Source of the DNA: Nocardioides sp. WS12
Lineage (GTDB): Bacteria > Actinomycetota > Actinomycetes > Propionibacteriales > Nocardioidaceae
Direction of reading: 5' to 3'
DNA length: 64,000 bases
NCBI RefSeq assembly: GCF_014108865.1
Contig: NZ_CP053928.1
Span: 1,054,001 to 1,118,000 of the forward strand
The notes under the pieces: generated by a model
Seen by the model: only the letters and a program-made list of their open reading frames with translations
The model's database searches: none
Told to the model about the DNA's origin: nothing
Program-made: the position numbers and the translations under genes
Shown here: positions 17,641-25,775 of the stretch, one piece after another
How positions within the stretch are numbered: the first letter of the stretch is position 1
How the letters are laid out: each line of letters begins with the position of its first letter

Positions 17641-18579
17641 ATGCGGCTGGGCGTCCTCGACATCGGTTCCAACACCGGTCATCTCCTCGTGGTCGACGCC
17701 CACGACGGTTCGGCCCCGCTCCCGGCGTACTCCTACAAGGAGCCGCTTCGCCTCGCCGAACACCTCGACGAGGCCGGCGATGTGTCACAGACCGGCATCG
17801 ACGCGCTCGCCGCCTTCACGGCGCAGGCCGTGCGTGTGGCCGAGGAGAAGGGCTGCGAGGAGATGCTCTCCTTCGCGACGTCCGCGGTGCGCGACGCCGG
17901 CAACTCCGAAGCTGTCCTTGCTCATGTCGAGCAGCAGACCGGCGTGCGGATCGCCGTACTCCCGGGGGAGGACGAGGCCCGCCTCACCTTCCTGGCGGTA
18001 CGACGATGGTTCGGCTGGTCGGCCGGCCGACTCGCTGTCTTCGACATCGGCGGGGGGTCCCTGGAGATCGCCGCCGGCTCCGACGAGCGGCCGACTGTTG
18101 CGTGGTCGCTGCCGTTGGGCGCCGCGCGCCTGGCCCGCGCGGAGTTCGCCGCGGCCCCGGATGAGGAGCACCTGCGCCAGATCCGGCGCCGGATCCGCTC
18201 CGAGATCGCCCGCGATGCCGGCCACCTGCTGCGCGGCGGGACCACGCATCGCGCTGCCGCGACGTCCAAGACCTTCCGTTCGCTGGCGCGGATCTGTGGT
18301 TCGGCGCCGTCGGGCGACGGCCCGCTCGTCCCGCGTTCGCTGCCCTTGTCCGAGTTGCGCCACTGGATCCCGAAGCTGGTCGCGATGACGCCCGAGGAGC
18401 TGGCCGAGCTGCCCGGCGTCTCCCCGAGCCGCACCCACCAGATCGTTCCGGGCGCCCTGGTCGCCGAGGCGTGCATGGACATCTTCGACCTCGCCGAGCT
18501 GGAGATCTGTCCGTGGGCGCTGCGTGAAGGCGTGATCCTGGAGCGCATCGACAAACTCGGTGTGGCCGACGGACCGTGA
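17641..18579 (+). CDS. Ppx/GppA-family phosphatase (exopolyphosphatase)
   Basis: 312 residues of the ASKHA fold. Phosphate-binding motifs are GVLDIGSNTGHLLVVD at the N-terminus and VFDIGGGSLEIAAG near residue 136. FATSAVRDAGN and the acidic PGEDEARLTF segment carry the catalytic glutamate region. Members hydrolyse polyphosphate or (p)ppGpp. The 312-residue length matches the short two-domain mycobacterial type (Rv0496). The next gene overlaps by 4 bases, so it heads a four-gene operon. Confidence 0.92.
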   Translation: MRLGVLDIGSNTGHLLVVDAHDGSAPLPAYSYKEPLRLAEHLDEAGDVSQTGIDALAAFTAQAVRVAEEKGCEEMLSFATSAVRDAGNSEAVLAHVEQQTGVRIAVLPGEDEARLTFLAVRRWFGWSAGRLAVFDIGGGSLEIAAGSDERPTVAWSLPLGAARLARAEFAAAPDEEHLRQIRRRIRSEIARDAGHLLRGGTTHRAAATSKTFRSLARICGSAPSGDGPLVPRSLPLSELRHWIPKLVAMTPEELAELPGVSPSRTHQIVPGALVAEACMDIFDLAELEICPWALREGVILERIDKLGVADGP

Positions 18580-19403
18580 CGGTCCCCATGAACCGCCCTC
18601 GGATCGGACTGTCCACCAGTTCGGTCTATCCCGAGTCGACCGCACACGGCTTCGCCTATGCGGCCAGCGTCGGCTACGAGGCGGTCGAAGTGATGGTCGG
18701 CATCGACGCTCTGTCGCAGCAGGTCAGTGCGGTCAGGCACCTCTCCGAGCACCATGAGATGCCGGTGAGTGCGATCCACGCGCCGTGCCTGCTGTTCACG
18801 CAGGCGGTCTGGGGCGTCGAGCCCTGGGGCAAGCTCGAGCGTTCCGCGGCGATGGCGAAGGAGGTCGGCGCCGAGGTCGTCGTCGTGCACCCTCCGTTCC
18901 GGTGGCAGAAGGAGTACGCCCGCGACTTCGTCAACGGGATCGCGGCTCTCGAGGAGTCCACCGGCATCGCGTTCGCGGTGGAGAACATGTACCCGTGGCG
19001 CGCGTCCCGTCGGCAGATGGAGATGTACCTGCCCGGGTGGGATCCCTCCGACGAGCCCTATGCCAACACCACGATCGACCTGTCCCACGCGTCGATTGCG
19101 CGTTCCGACCCGATCGCGATGGCCGAGCGACTCGGCCCGCGGTTGCGCCACATCCACCTGACGGACGGCACCGACTCCGCCAAGGACGAGCACCTCGTCC
19201 CCGGTCGTGGCGACATCGGTGCGGCCGCCTTCCTCCAGCACCTCGCTGCGACCGGCTTCGCGGGCGAGGTGGTGCTCGAGATCAACACCCGGCGCTGCAC
19301 GACCCGCGAGGAACGCGAGGCCGACCTGCTCGAGTCGCTGGAGTTCGCCAAGCAGCACCTGACCGTCGTGCCGGTGGAGGATCGTTCGACACATGGCGAG
19401 TGA
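18576..19403 (+). CDS. sugar phosphate isomerase/epimerase-like TIM-barrel protein
   Basis: 275 residues of the xylose isomerase-like AP-endonuclease-2 fold. The visible core has metal-ligand positions: the Glu of FAVENMYP, the Asp and His of TTIDLSHASIA, the His of LRHIHLTDG, and the Glu of GEVVLEINTRR. It matches the conserved partner of ppx in mycobacteria (Rv0498). The substrate is unknown. I start it at GTG 18576, which overlaps the ppx stop; ATG 18588 is an alternative. The ABC ATPase gene overlaps its end by 11 bases. Confidence 0.85.
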   Translation: MTVPMNRPRIGLSTSSVYPESTAHGFAYAASVGYEAVEVMVGIDALSQQVSAVRHLSEHHEMPVSAIHAPCLLFTQAVWGVEPWGKLERSAAMAKEVGAEVVVVHPPFRWQKEYARDFVNGIAALEESTGIAFAVENMYPWRASRRQMEMYLPGWDPSDEPYANTTIDLSHASIARSDPIAMAERLGPRLRHIHLTDGTDSAKDEHLVPGRGDIGAAAFLQHLAATGFAGEVVLEINTRRCTTREEREADLLESLEFAKQHLTVVPVEDRSTHGE

Positions 19404-20109
19404 TGCGGTGGTGACGCTTGAGGCACTGCGGGTGGTGCGCGGCGGCACCGTCGTCCTCGCCGGCCTCGACCTCGAGATCGGCCCCGGCGTCACCGGCCTC
19501 CTCGGTCCGTCCGGGTGCGGCAAGTCGACCCTCCTGCGCAGCATCGTCGGCGTCCAGCGGATCGCTGCGGGCACGGTCACCGTCCTCGGCGCAGCGGCGG
19601 GAAGTCCGGCCGTCCGCGACCGCGTCGGCTATCAGACCCAGTCCTCCAGCGTGTACGACGACCTGACGGTCACCGAGAACCTCCGCTTCTTTGCGCGGGT
19701 GTTGGGCAGGTCGGCCGGCGCCGTCGACGAGGCTGTCGCTGCGGTCGACCTGGGCAGTCACCGCGACAGCGTGGTGTCCCGGCTCAGCGGCGGCCAGCGT
19801 TCGCGGGTCGGGCTGGCCGTGGCGCTCCTCGGCAAGCCGGACCTGCTGGTCCTCGACGAGCCCACGGTCGGGCTGGATCCCGTGCTGCGGCGCGACCTGT
19901 GGGCGTTGTTCCACCGGATCGCGGACGGCGGTACGGCGGTGCTCGTGTCGAGCCACGTGATGGATGAGGCCGAGCGCTGTGACCACCTGTTGCTGATGCG
20001 GGAAGGTCGGATCCTCGCCCAGGGAACCCCCGCTGCCATCAAGGAACGGGCGGGCGCCGCCGACATCGAGAGCGCATTCCTCGCCCTCGTCGAAGGGGAC
20101 GTGGCATGA
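19393..20109 (+). CDS. ABC transporter ATP-binding protein
   Basis: 238 residues. Walker A is GPSGCGKST, the signature is LSGGQRSRVGLA, Walker B is LLVLDEPTVGLDP, and the switch histidine is in SSHVMDEAERC. It belongs to the drug/lipid-exporter class that pairs with ABC-2 permeases. The ATGA overlap with the permease gene shows they form one exporter. The cargo cannot be told. It is probably co-transcribed with ppx and the isomerase-like gene. Confidence 0.93.
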   Translation: MASDAVVTLEALRVVRGGTVVLAGLDLEIGPGVTGLLGPSGCGKSTLLRSIVGVQRIAAGTVTVLGAAAGSPAVRDRVGYQTQSSSVYDDLTVTENLRFFARVLGRSAGAVDEAVAAVDLGSHRDSVVSRLSGGQRSRVGLAVALLGKPDLLVLDEPTVGLDPVLRRDLWALFHRIADGGTAVLVSSHVMDEAERCDHLLLMREGRILAQGTPAAIKERAGAADIESAFLALVEGDVA

Positions 20110-20840
20110 ATCCCCGCGTGACGCTGGCGATCACCACCCGGGTGCTCACCCAGTTGCGCCGCGACCACCGCACCCTCGCGATGCTGTTGGTGCTGCCCTG
20201 CCTGCTCCAGGCCCTGCTGTGGTGGGTCTTCCTGGACACGCCACTGGTCTTCGACCGGATCGGCCCGGCGCTGCTGGCGATCTTCCCGTTCTTCGTGATG
20301 TTCCTGGTGACGAGCGTGACCACGCTGCGTGAGCGGTCGAGCGGGACGCTCGAGCGACTGTTCACGATGCCGATGGGGCGCCTCGACTTCCTGCTCGGCT
20401 ATGCACTGGCCTTCGGTGCGGTCGCTGCGGTGCAGGCCTCCCTCGCGGCGGGCGTCGCGATCGGGCTGCTCGACCTCGACATCCGCGGAGCCGCCGGGCT
20501 GCTCGTCGTGGTCGGAGTGGCGGACGCGATCCTCGGCACGGCGCTCGGCCTGTTTGTCTCCGCGTTCGCCCGCACGGAGTTCCAGGCCGTCCAGTTCCTG
20601 CCCGCGATCGTGGTGCCGCAGATCCTGCTGTGTGGCCTCCTCCTGCCGCGCGACCGGCTCCCGCGGGCGCTCGAGATCGTGGCCGACCTGCTGCCGCTGT
20701 CCTATGCGGTCGATGCGATGGAGCAGCTGGCCACGAGCACCCGCTCGGGCGAGGTGTGGCGCGACGTCGCGATCGTGGCCGGGTTCGCCGTGGCCGCGCT
20801 GGCCCTCGGTGCGGCGACCCTGCGGCGTCGTACGGACTGA
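20106..20840 (+). CDS. ABC-2 type exporter permease
   Basis: 244 residues with about six membrane helices: LLVLPCLLQALLWWVFL, LLAIFPFFVMFLVTSV, LGYALAFGAVAAVQASLA, LLVVVGVADAILGTALG, FLPAIVVPQILLCGLLLP and VAIVAGFAVAALALGAA. The cytoplasmic RERSSGTLERLFTMPM segment between helices is the hallmark of ABC-2 permeases. It forms the exporter with the preceding ATPase. It is the last gene of the ppx operon. Confidence 0.92.
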   Translation: MNPRVTLAITTRVLTQLRRDHRTLAMLLVLPCLLQALLWWVFLDTPLVFDRIGPALLAIFPFFVMFLVTSVTTLRERSSGTLERLFTMPMGRLDFLLGYALAFGAVAAVQASLAAGVAIGLLDLDIRGAAGLLVVVGVADAILGTALGLFVSAFARTEFQAVQFLPAIVVPQILLCGLLLPRDRLPRALEIVADLLPLSYAVDAMEQLATSTRSGEVWRDVAIVAGFAVAALALGAATLRRRTD

Positions 20841-20913
20841 AACCGGAGCCGCGCGTGGGCTTGATCTCAGGTGAACACCTGAGCTGAAACCCCCATTCTG
20901 TGGGCCCTTTGCG

Positions 20914-20919
20914 TAAGTT
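20914..20919 (+). promoter_or_regulatory. predicted -10 element for leaderless proline dehydrogenase transcript
   Basis: TAAGTT lies 6 bases before the ATG at 20926. No ribosome site is visible upstream. Confidence 0.4.
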
Positions 20920-20925
20920 GGGGCC

Positions 20926-21858
20926 ATGCGACCGGTCCGGGATTCCCTCCTGCTGCTGTCGCGCAGTGGCGCCGTGAAGAAGATGGTCACGACGCTCCCG
21001 ATCACGTCCGGAATGGTCCGCAACTACGTGCCCGGTGAGACGGTGCGCGACGCATTGCAGGCCGTCGAGGAGCTGGCCGCGCTCGGCATTGGTACGACGA
21101 TCGACCACCTGGGCGAGGACACGCTCGACGAGACGCAGGCGACCGCCACGGTGCAGGCCTACCGGATCCTGCTCGACAAGATCGCCGACCGCCGGCTGTC
21201 GTCGTACGCCGAGGTGTCACTGAAGCTGACCGCGATCGGGCTGCTGCTCGAGGACGGCGAACGGATCGCCCTGACGAATGCGCGCAAGATCTGTCGGGCC
21301 GCGAATGGCGCGGGGACCACGGTCACCATCGACATGGAGGACCACACGGTCACCGACGCCACGTTGCGGATCGTGCTGGCGCTGCGGGAGGAGTTCCCGA
21401 AGGTCGGCGCCGTCGTACAGGCGCACCTCCACCGGACCGAGGCCGACTGCCGTGCCCTCGCCTACGCCGGAAGCCGGGTCCGCCTCTGCAAGGGCGCCTA
21501 CGACGAGCCCGCCGAGGTCGCGTTCACCGACCCGGGGGACATCGACCGTTCGTACGTCCGCTGCCTCAAGGCCTTGTTCGCCGGCGACGCCTATCCGATG
21601 ATCGCCACCCACGATCCGCGGCTGATCGAGATCGCCGCGTCCCTGGCCAGTCGCTACGGCAAGGCACCCGGCACCTACGAGTTCCAGATGCTCTACGGCA
21701 TCCGGCCCGCCGAGCAGCGCCGCCTCGCGGAGAGCGGCGAGGAGGTGCGCGTCTACCTGCCCTACGGCGAGCAGTGGTACGGCTACCTGATGCGGCGACT
21801 GGCGGAGCGTCCGCAGAACCTGTCCCTCTTCCTGACCTCTCTGATCTCGAAGAGGTAG
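20926..21858 (+). CDS. proline dehydrogenase (monofunctional)
   Basis: 310 residues. This FAD enzyme oxidises proline to pyrroline-5-carboxylate. The barrel signatures are SLKLTAIGL (early active-site Lys), VTIDMEDHTVTDATL, VVQAHLHRTEADC, VRLCKGAYDEPAEVAF, IATHDPRLIE, FQMLYGIRPAEQRRL and VRVYLPYGEQWYGYLMRRL, the last holding the paired arginines that grip proline. The C-terminus is SLFLTSLISKR. A diverged second copy of that end lies at 23374–23419, just before proC, suggesting the two proline genes were once adjacent. Confidence 0.95.
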   Translation: MRPVRDSLLLLSRSGAVKKMVTTLPITSGMVRNYVPGETVRDALQAVEELAALGIGTTIDHLGEDTLDETQATATVQAYRILLDKIADRRLSSYAEVSLKLTAIGLLLEDGERIALTNARKICRAANGAGTTVTIDMEDHTVTDATLRIVLALREEFPKVGAVVQAHLHRTEADCRALAYAGSRVRLCKGAYDEPAEVAFTDPGDIDRSYVRCLKALFAGDAYPMIATHDPRLIEIAASLASRYGKAPGTYEFQMLYGIRPAEQRRLAESGEEVRVYLPYGEQWYGYLMRRLAERPQNLSLFLTSLISKR

Positions 21859-21954
21859 AAGCGGCGGATCACCGGCCGTGAGTTCCCGGAATCCGCTGAC
21901 TCGCATCGCTACGCGGTGGTTGCATGTCCGGGCCCCCTACCGAGAGAACCCCCC

Positions 21955-23331
21955 ATGCCTCGAATCGCCCGTCCGATGATGCGTGTCCTCGCCGTCCTCG
22001 TTGCGCTGCTCGCCAGCGCTCTGGTGAACACGGCGGCCCAGGCCGCCGAACCGGTCACCGCTTCGCCCGTCTCCTTCGGCTCGATCCAGGTCGGCAAGAC
22101 ACTGACGCGGTCCGTGACCTTGACGGTTGCCGCGGGGCAGACGATCGATCATGTCCAGTCCCAGGAAGGTGCGCCCTTCGACGTGCCCACGGTGCCGGCC
22201 ACGTGCTCGGTTCCCGGGCCGACCGAGTGCACGGTGACGGCGACCTTCAGCCCGACCCAGGCCGGCGTTGCCACAGGGACGCTTTGGGTCGTGACCTGTT
22301 CGTCGAGCAGCTCGTGCTCGCACACCTACGTGCCCATGACCGGGACGGGAGTTGCCCCCGGCACGAGCCCGGCCGTTGCCTTTGGTCAGGCAATGGTTGG
22401 CGCGACGGTGACCAAGCCGTTCACGGTCACTTTCGACGCAGGCTGGTTCGTCCGCTTGGTCGACTTCGCCAACCAGCCCGGACCGGCCACAGCGACATTC
22501 ACCGTCCCGGCCGTCCCGCCCGGGGTCTACACCGACCCGTGTGGCGCCTCGCCCACCGCGACCAGCTGCACGATGACCGCCGCGTTCCGCCCTCGCTCGA
22601 TCGGGGAGCAGGGCGACACCATGAGGGTGCGGGTCTGCAAGGTCGCGGATCTCTCGTTCTGCACCGCGCTCACTTCAACGATCTCCGGGACGGGTACGGC
22701 GCCGGGCACGGTCTCGCCGACCAGCCTGGCCTTCGGCCAGGTCCGGGTGACCACCACAGCGGTCAAGTCGGTGAGAGTCACCCTCGCCGCCGGCTGGCAC
22801 GTCTCGGGAGTCGGCTTCGGTCATGTCCCGTCCGTGCCCAACCCGACCAACGATTTCCGGTACGGAAGGACGACCTGCCAGAGCCCGACTGTCTGCCTCG
22901 TCGAGATCAAGTTCCAACCGATGCAGGCCGGGAGCCATGCGGCGGACGCCTATGTCGGGGTGTGCAACGCCGCAGGTCTCTGCGTGCACCTGCCAGAGTT
23001 CCGAATCACCGGCAGCGGGTACCAGGTCGCGAGCAGGACCACGCTGAAGGCCAGCGCCGGGACTCCCCGGATCGGTTCTCCGATGACCTTGACCGCGACG
23101 GTGACGCCGGGGGCCTTCACCTACGACTACGGCTACAACGGGACGATGACCTTCTACGACGGCAAGTCCGTGGCGTGCGCCGCCGTGCCCGTCAACGATC
23201 ACGGTGTTGCTACCTGCTCCGCCGTCGCCGCTGGCCCAACGGGCGTGCACACCTTCAAGGCCGTCTACTCCGGCAACCCAGGCCTGAAGCCGTCCACCTC
23301 GACGAGCATCTACAAGTGGGTGAACCCCTGA
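21955..23331 (+). CDS. secreted protein with choice-of-anchor-D/ASH-like repeats and an Ig-like domain
   Basis: 458 residues with a Sec signal peptide (hydrophobic MMRVLAVLVALLASALV, cleavage near AAQAA). Three repeats of about 110 residues follow. Each opens with a phrase like VSFGSIQVGKTLTRSVTLTV, VAFGQAMVGATVTKPFTVTF or LAFGQVRVTTTAVKSVRVTL, then a cysteine pair, and the first two close with a GTG motif. The last 90 residues are a bacterial Ig-like domain (TTLKASAGTPRIGSPMTLTA). There is no anchor motif. It is likely an extracellular beta-sandwich protein; binding partner unknown. It is flanked by two versions of the proline dehydrogenase 3' end. Confidence 0.82.
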   Translation: MPRIARPMMRVLAVLVALLASALVNTAAQAAEPVTASPVSFGSIQVGKTLTRSVTLTVAAGQTIDHVQSQEGAPFDVPTVPATCSVPGPTECTVTATFSPTQAGVATGTLWVVTCSSSSSCSHTYVPMTGTGVAPGTSPAVAFGQAMVGATVTKPFTVTFDAGWFVRLVDFANQPGPATATFTVPAVPPGVYTDPCGASPTATSCTMTAAFRPRSIGEQGDTMRVRVCKVADLSFCTALTSTISGTGTAPGTVSPTSLAFGQVRVTTTAVKSVRVTLAAGWHVSGVGFGHVPSVPNPTNDFRYGRTTCQSPTVCLVEIKFQPMQAGSHAADAYVGVCNAAGLCVHLPEFRITGSGYQVASRTTLKASAGTPRIGSPMTLTATVTPGAFTYDYGYNGTMTFYDGKSVACAAVPVNDHGVATCSAVAAGPTGVHTFKAVYSGNPGLKPSTSTSIYKWVNP

Positions 23332-23373
23332 GCAGCCAACGCTCGTTACGTGGAACCCGGTGGCGTTGTGCCT

Positions 23374-23419
23374 GAGCGACCTGTCACTGTTTCTCACGTC
23401 CTTGATCTCCAGGAAATGA
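23374..23419 (+). pseudogene. remnant of a proline dehydrogenase 3' end
   Basis: In frame, 23381–23419 reads LSLFLTSLISRK-stop, against LSLFLTSLISKR-stop in the intact gene at 21820–21858. Ten residues in a row are identical, yet eight of the ten codons differ, all synonymously. GAGCGACC just before matches the E-R-P codons, with about 8 bases lost. It is the tail of a diverged allele, not a fresh duplication. Confidence 0.75.
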
Positions 23420-23426
23420 GTGACGC

Positions 23427-24233
23427 ATGACTGAGTTCCGACGGACTGCCGTGATCGGTGCCGGTGTGATGGGGGAGACCCTGTTGTCAGGCCTGATCCG
23501 GTCCGGCCGCGCGGTCGACCAGCTCGTGGTCGTCGAGAAGCGGGCCGAGCGCGCCGCTGAGCTCAACGAGAAGTACGGCGTCGCGGTGGTCGCCGAGGTC
23601 TCCGCAGCCGCTGCAGCCGACACGGTGCTGCTCGTCGTCAAGCCGCAGGACATGTCCGACGTGCTCGCCGAGATCGGCCCGGCCCTGCGCCCCGGCCAGT
23701 TGCTCGTCTCGCTCGCCGCCGGCATCACCACCGGGTTCATCGAGTCGAAGGTCCCCGAGGGCGTCGCCGTCGTCCGGGTCATGCCGAACACGCCGGCCCT
23801 GATCGACGAGGGCATGGCCGCGATCTCGCCCGGCACTCACTGCGACGACAGCCACCTCGCCGAGGCCGAGGCGCTGATGGGCTCGGTCGGCAAGGTCGTG
23901 CGTGTGCCCGAGAAGCAGCAGGACGCGGTCACCGCCATCAGCGGCTCCGGTCCGGCGTACGTCTTCTTCGTCGTCGAGGCGATGATCGAGGCGGGCGTCC
24001 ACCTCGGCCTGCCCCGCACCGTCGCCCACGAACTGGCGGTGCAGACGCTGGTCGGCTCGGCCCTGATGTTGCGCGAGACGGGCGAACACCCGGCTGTCTT
24101 GCGCGAGCAGGTCACCTCACCCGGTGGTACGACGGCCGCGGCCCTTCGTGAGCTCGAGGTGCACGGCGTGCGGGCGGCCTTCCTGGCGGCCCTCGAAGCT
24201 GCCCGGAACCGCTCGCAGGAGCTCGGCTCCTAG
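23427..24233 (+). CDS. proC: pyrroline-5-carboxylate reductase
   Basis: 268 residues. It makes proline from pyrroline-5-carboxylate with NAD(P)H. The N-terminal Rossmann motif is TAVIGAGVMGETLLSGL. VVRVMPNTPALIDEGMAA and the C-terminal signature AVTAISGSGPAYVFFVVEAM, with LREQVTSPGGTTAAAL, are all intact. It corresponds to Rv0500 in mycobacteria and is followed there, as here, by an HTH protein and bS22. The remnant tail of proline dehydrogenase ends 7 bases before its start. Confidence 0.96.
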   Translation: MTEFRRTAVIGAGVMGETLLSGLIRSGRAVDQLVVVEKRAERAAELNEKYGVAVVAEVSAAAAADTVLLVVKPQDMSDVLAEIGPALRPGQLLVSLAAGITTGFIESKVPEGVAVVRVMPNTPALIDEGMAAISPGTHCDDSHLAEAEALMGSVGKVVRVPEKQQDAVTAISGSGPAYVFFVVEAMIEAGVHLGLPRTVAHELAVQTLVGSALMLRETGEHPAVLREQVTSPGGTTAAALRELEVHGVRAAFLAALEAARNRSQELGS

Positions 24234-24244
24234 GAGTTCCGGGA

Positions 24245-24961
24245 CTAACTCGCGATCTGGCTGACCAGGTCGCTGAGTTCGGACAGCCCGCGCACGGACT
24301 GGACGCGTTCGCGGCTGCTGTGGGCGTCGTAGCGGCCGTGCCGGTCGAGCAGGCGCGCCTGCAGGCCGGCGCGTTGCGCGCCGACGACGTCGTGGCGCAA
24401 CGAGTCGCCCACCATCAACGTCGCGGCCGGGTCGACCCCGAGGCGCGTGCATGCCGTGAGGTACGAGCGGGGGTCGGGCTTGGCGGCCGGGAGCGCCGAG
24501 GAGGCGAAGACCGGGACGTCGTCGCGGAGCAGGCCGGTGCGGCGCAGCTTGTTGGTCTGGATCGCTTCGTCGCCGTTGGTGAGGATGCCGACGGGCAGGC
24601 CGGCGCGGCGGACGCGGGCAATGAGGGCCGCTGCGTCATCGAACGCACGCCAGGCGGCCTGGTAGCAGCCCAGGAAGCCCGCGAACACGTCGTCGGCCAG
24701 CTGGTCGTCGGCGAGGTCCCAGCTGGGCAGGAACGCGCGGATCCGCACCCGCCGCTGCTCGGTGTAGGTCAGTTCCCGTCGCTGGGCGCGCTCGTAGTGG
24801 CGCGCCTCCAGCACGAACCAGCGCTCGACGTGTCCTTCCAGCTCGGCCGGGGACTCGGCCAGGCCGAGTCCCGTCAGCCATGCGCGCAGGCCTCGATCGG
24901 CCGCGCCGCGGTGGTCCACGAGCGTGTCGTCCAGGTCGAGGAGCAGTGCCTGGATCGTCAT
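24245..24961 (-). CDS. HAD-superfamily hydrolase
   Basis: 238 residues from ATG MTIQALLLDLDDTLVD. Motif I is LDLDDTLVD with the nucleophile and acid/base aspartates. Motif II is the Thr in GILTNGDEA. Motif III Lys is in PAAKPDPRSY, and motif IV is MVGDSLRHDVVGA. A helical cap (residues about 15–100) resembles the YjjG/haloacid dehalogenase-like nucleotidase group. The substrate is not identifiable. It converges on proC. Confidence 0.88.
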   Translation of the reverse strand: MTIQALLLDLDDTLVDHRGAADRGLRAWLTGLGLAESPAELEGHVERWFVLEARHYERAQRRELTYTEQRRVRIRAFLPSWDLADDQLADDVFAGFLGCYQAAWRAFDDAAALIARVRRAGLPVGILTNGDEAIQTNKLRRTGLLRDDVPVFASSALPAAKPDPRSYLTACTRLGVDPAATLMVGDSLRHDVVGAQRAGLQARLLDRHGRYDAHSSRERVQSVRGLSELSDLVSQIAS

Positions 24962-25170
24962 GGAACGCAGTCTGCCAGCGCCCACCGACATCGCTGCGCA
25001 GCGGCCACGGGGACGGGATGGACAGAACAACATCCGTGTGACTTAACCGAGAGGGTCAAGGCGACACGCCGCCGCCTCAAAAGTTTCACAGGTGAATCTC
25101 TTCCCCACGCGTCACATCTGGCCCTATTGTCACGCTCAGGCGTCCGCAGAGTTCACTGCTGGGGAAGGCA

Positions 25171-25416
25171 GTGACGGGCGCGAAGAAAGCGGTGGTTGTC
25201 ATGGCTCCTACGTCGCGCGAGCGCGCCGAGTCCCTTCCGGACCCGAAATTCCTCACCATCGCCGAGGTTGCCTCGGTCATGCGAGTTTCCAAGATGACCG
25301 TCTATCGACTGGTCCACAACGGCGAACTGCCCGCGGTGCGGGTCGGGCGGTCGTTCCGGGTCACCGAGGACAACGTCAACGAGTACCTCCGCAAATCCTT
25401 CTACGACGCCGGCTGA
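25171..25416 (+). CDS. excisionase/MerR-type helix-turn-helix protein
   Basis: 81 residues. The compact winged helix is LTIAEVASVMRVSKMTVYRLVHNGELPAVRVGRSFRVTEDNVNEYL, a tiny DNA-binding protein of the excisionase-like family found in this place across actinobacteria (Rv0500A). GTG 25171 has GGGGAAGG just upstream; ATG 25201 is an alternative start. The 209-base gap before it is AT-richer than average and should hold its promoter. It is not a sign of a mobile element, because it lies in conserved gene order. Confidence 0.82.
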   Translation: MTGAKKAVVVMAPTSRERAESLPDPKFLTIAEVASVMRVSKMTVYRLVHNGELPAVRVGRSFRVTEDNVNEYLRKSFYDAG

Positions 25417-25608
25417 TTCTGGCCGGGCCGCCCCCCGCTGTTGGCCGGGGTCGGTGCACACCCCCGTATTGCGATCTTCATCCCATCTCCCACGCAGATT
25501 CACCGGGGCCACCCGGTCACCGATAGGCTGACCGGGTGCTCCGGGGACTACCTGGAGCGTCGAACGTTCCGCCTGGCAATGTTGCCGGGCGATCTGGAGA
25601 GGTTCCAC

Positions 25609-25710
25609 GTGGGTTCTGTCATCAAGAAGCGCCGTAAGCGGATGGCGAAGAAGAAGCACCGCAAGCTGTTGAAGAAGACGCGCGTTCAGCGTCGCAAGCT
25701 CGGCAAGTAA
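25609..25710 (+). CDS. small ribosomal protein bS22 (AURKAIP1/COX24-domain)
   Basis: A 33-residue, extremely basic protein: GTG start, then [20 protein letters not shown] and a [10 protein letters not shown] end. It is the actinobacteria-specific ribosomal subunit protein bS22, annotated in mycobacteria as Rv0500B. A GGAGAGG ribosome site lies 6 bases before the GTG. The 192 bases between it and the HTH gene hold GC-rich inverted sequence but no gene. Confidence 0.93.
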   Translation: MGSVIKKRRKRMAKKKHRKLLKKTRVQRRKLGK

Positions 25711-25775
25711 TTCTTCTGCAGTAAGTGGTCATGCCGCGCGCCTTGAGCGCGCGGCCTGAACCGAGGAGTCGGGGT

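Noticed and set aside
25171..25416. Phage excisionase as a sign of an integrated element
   Set aside because: This small HTH protein is part of the conserved proC–bS22 neighbourhood in actinobacteria; no integrase is present.
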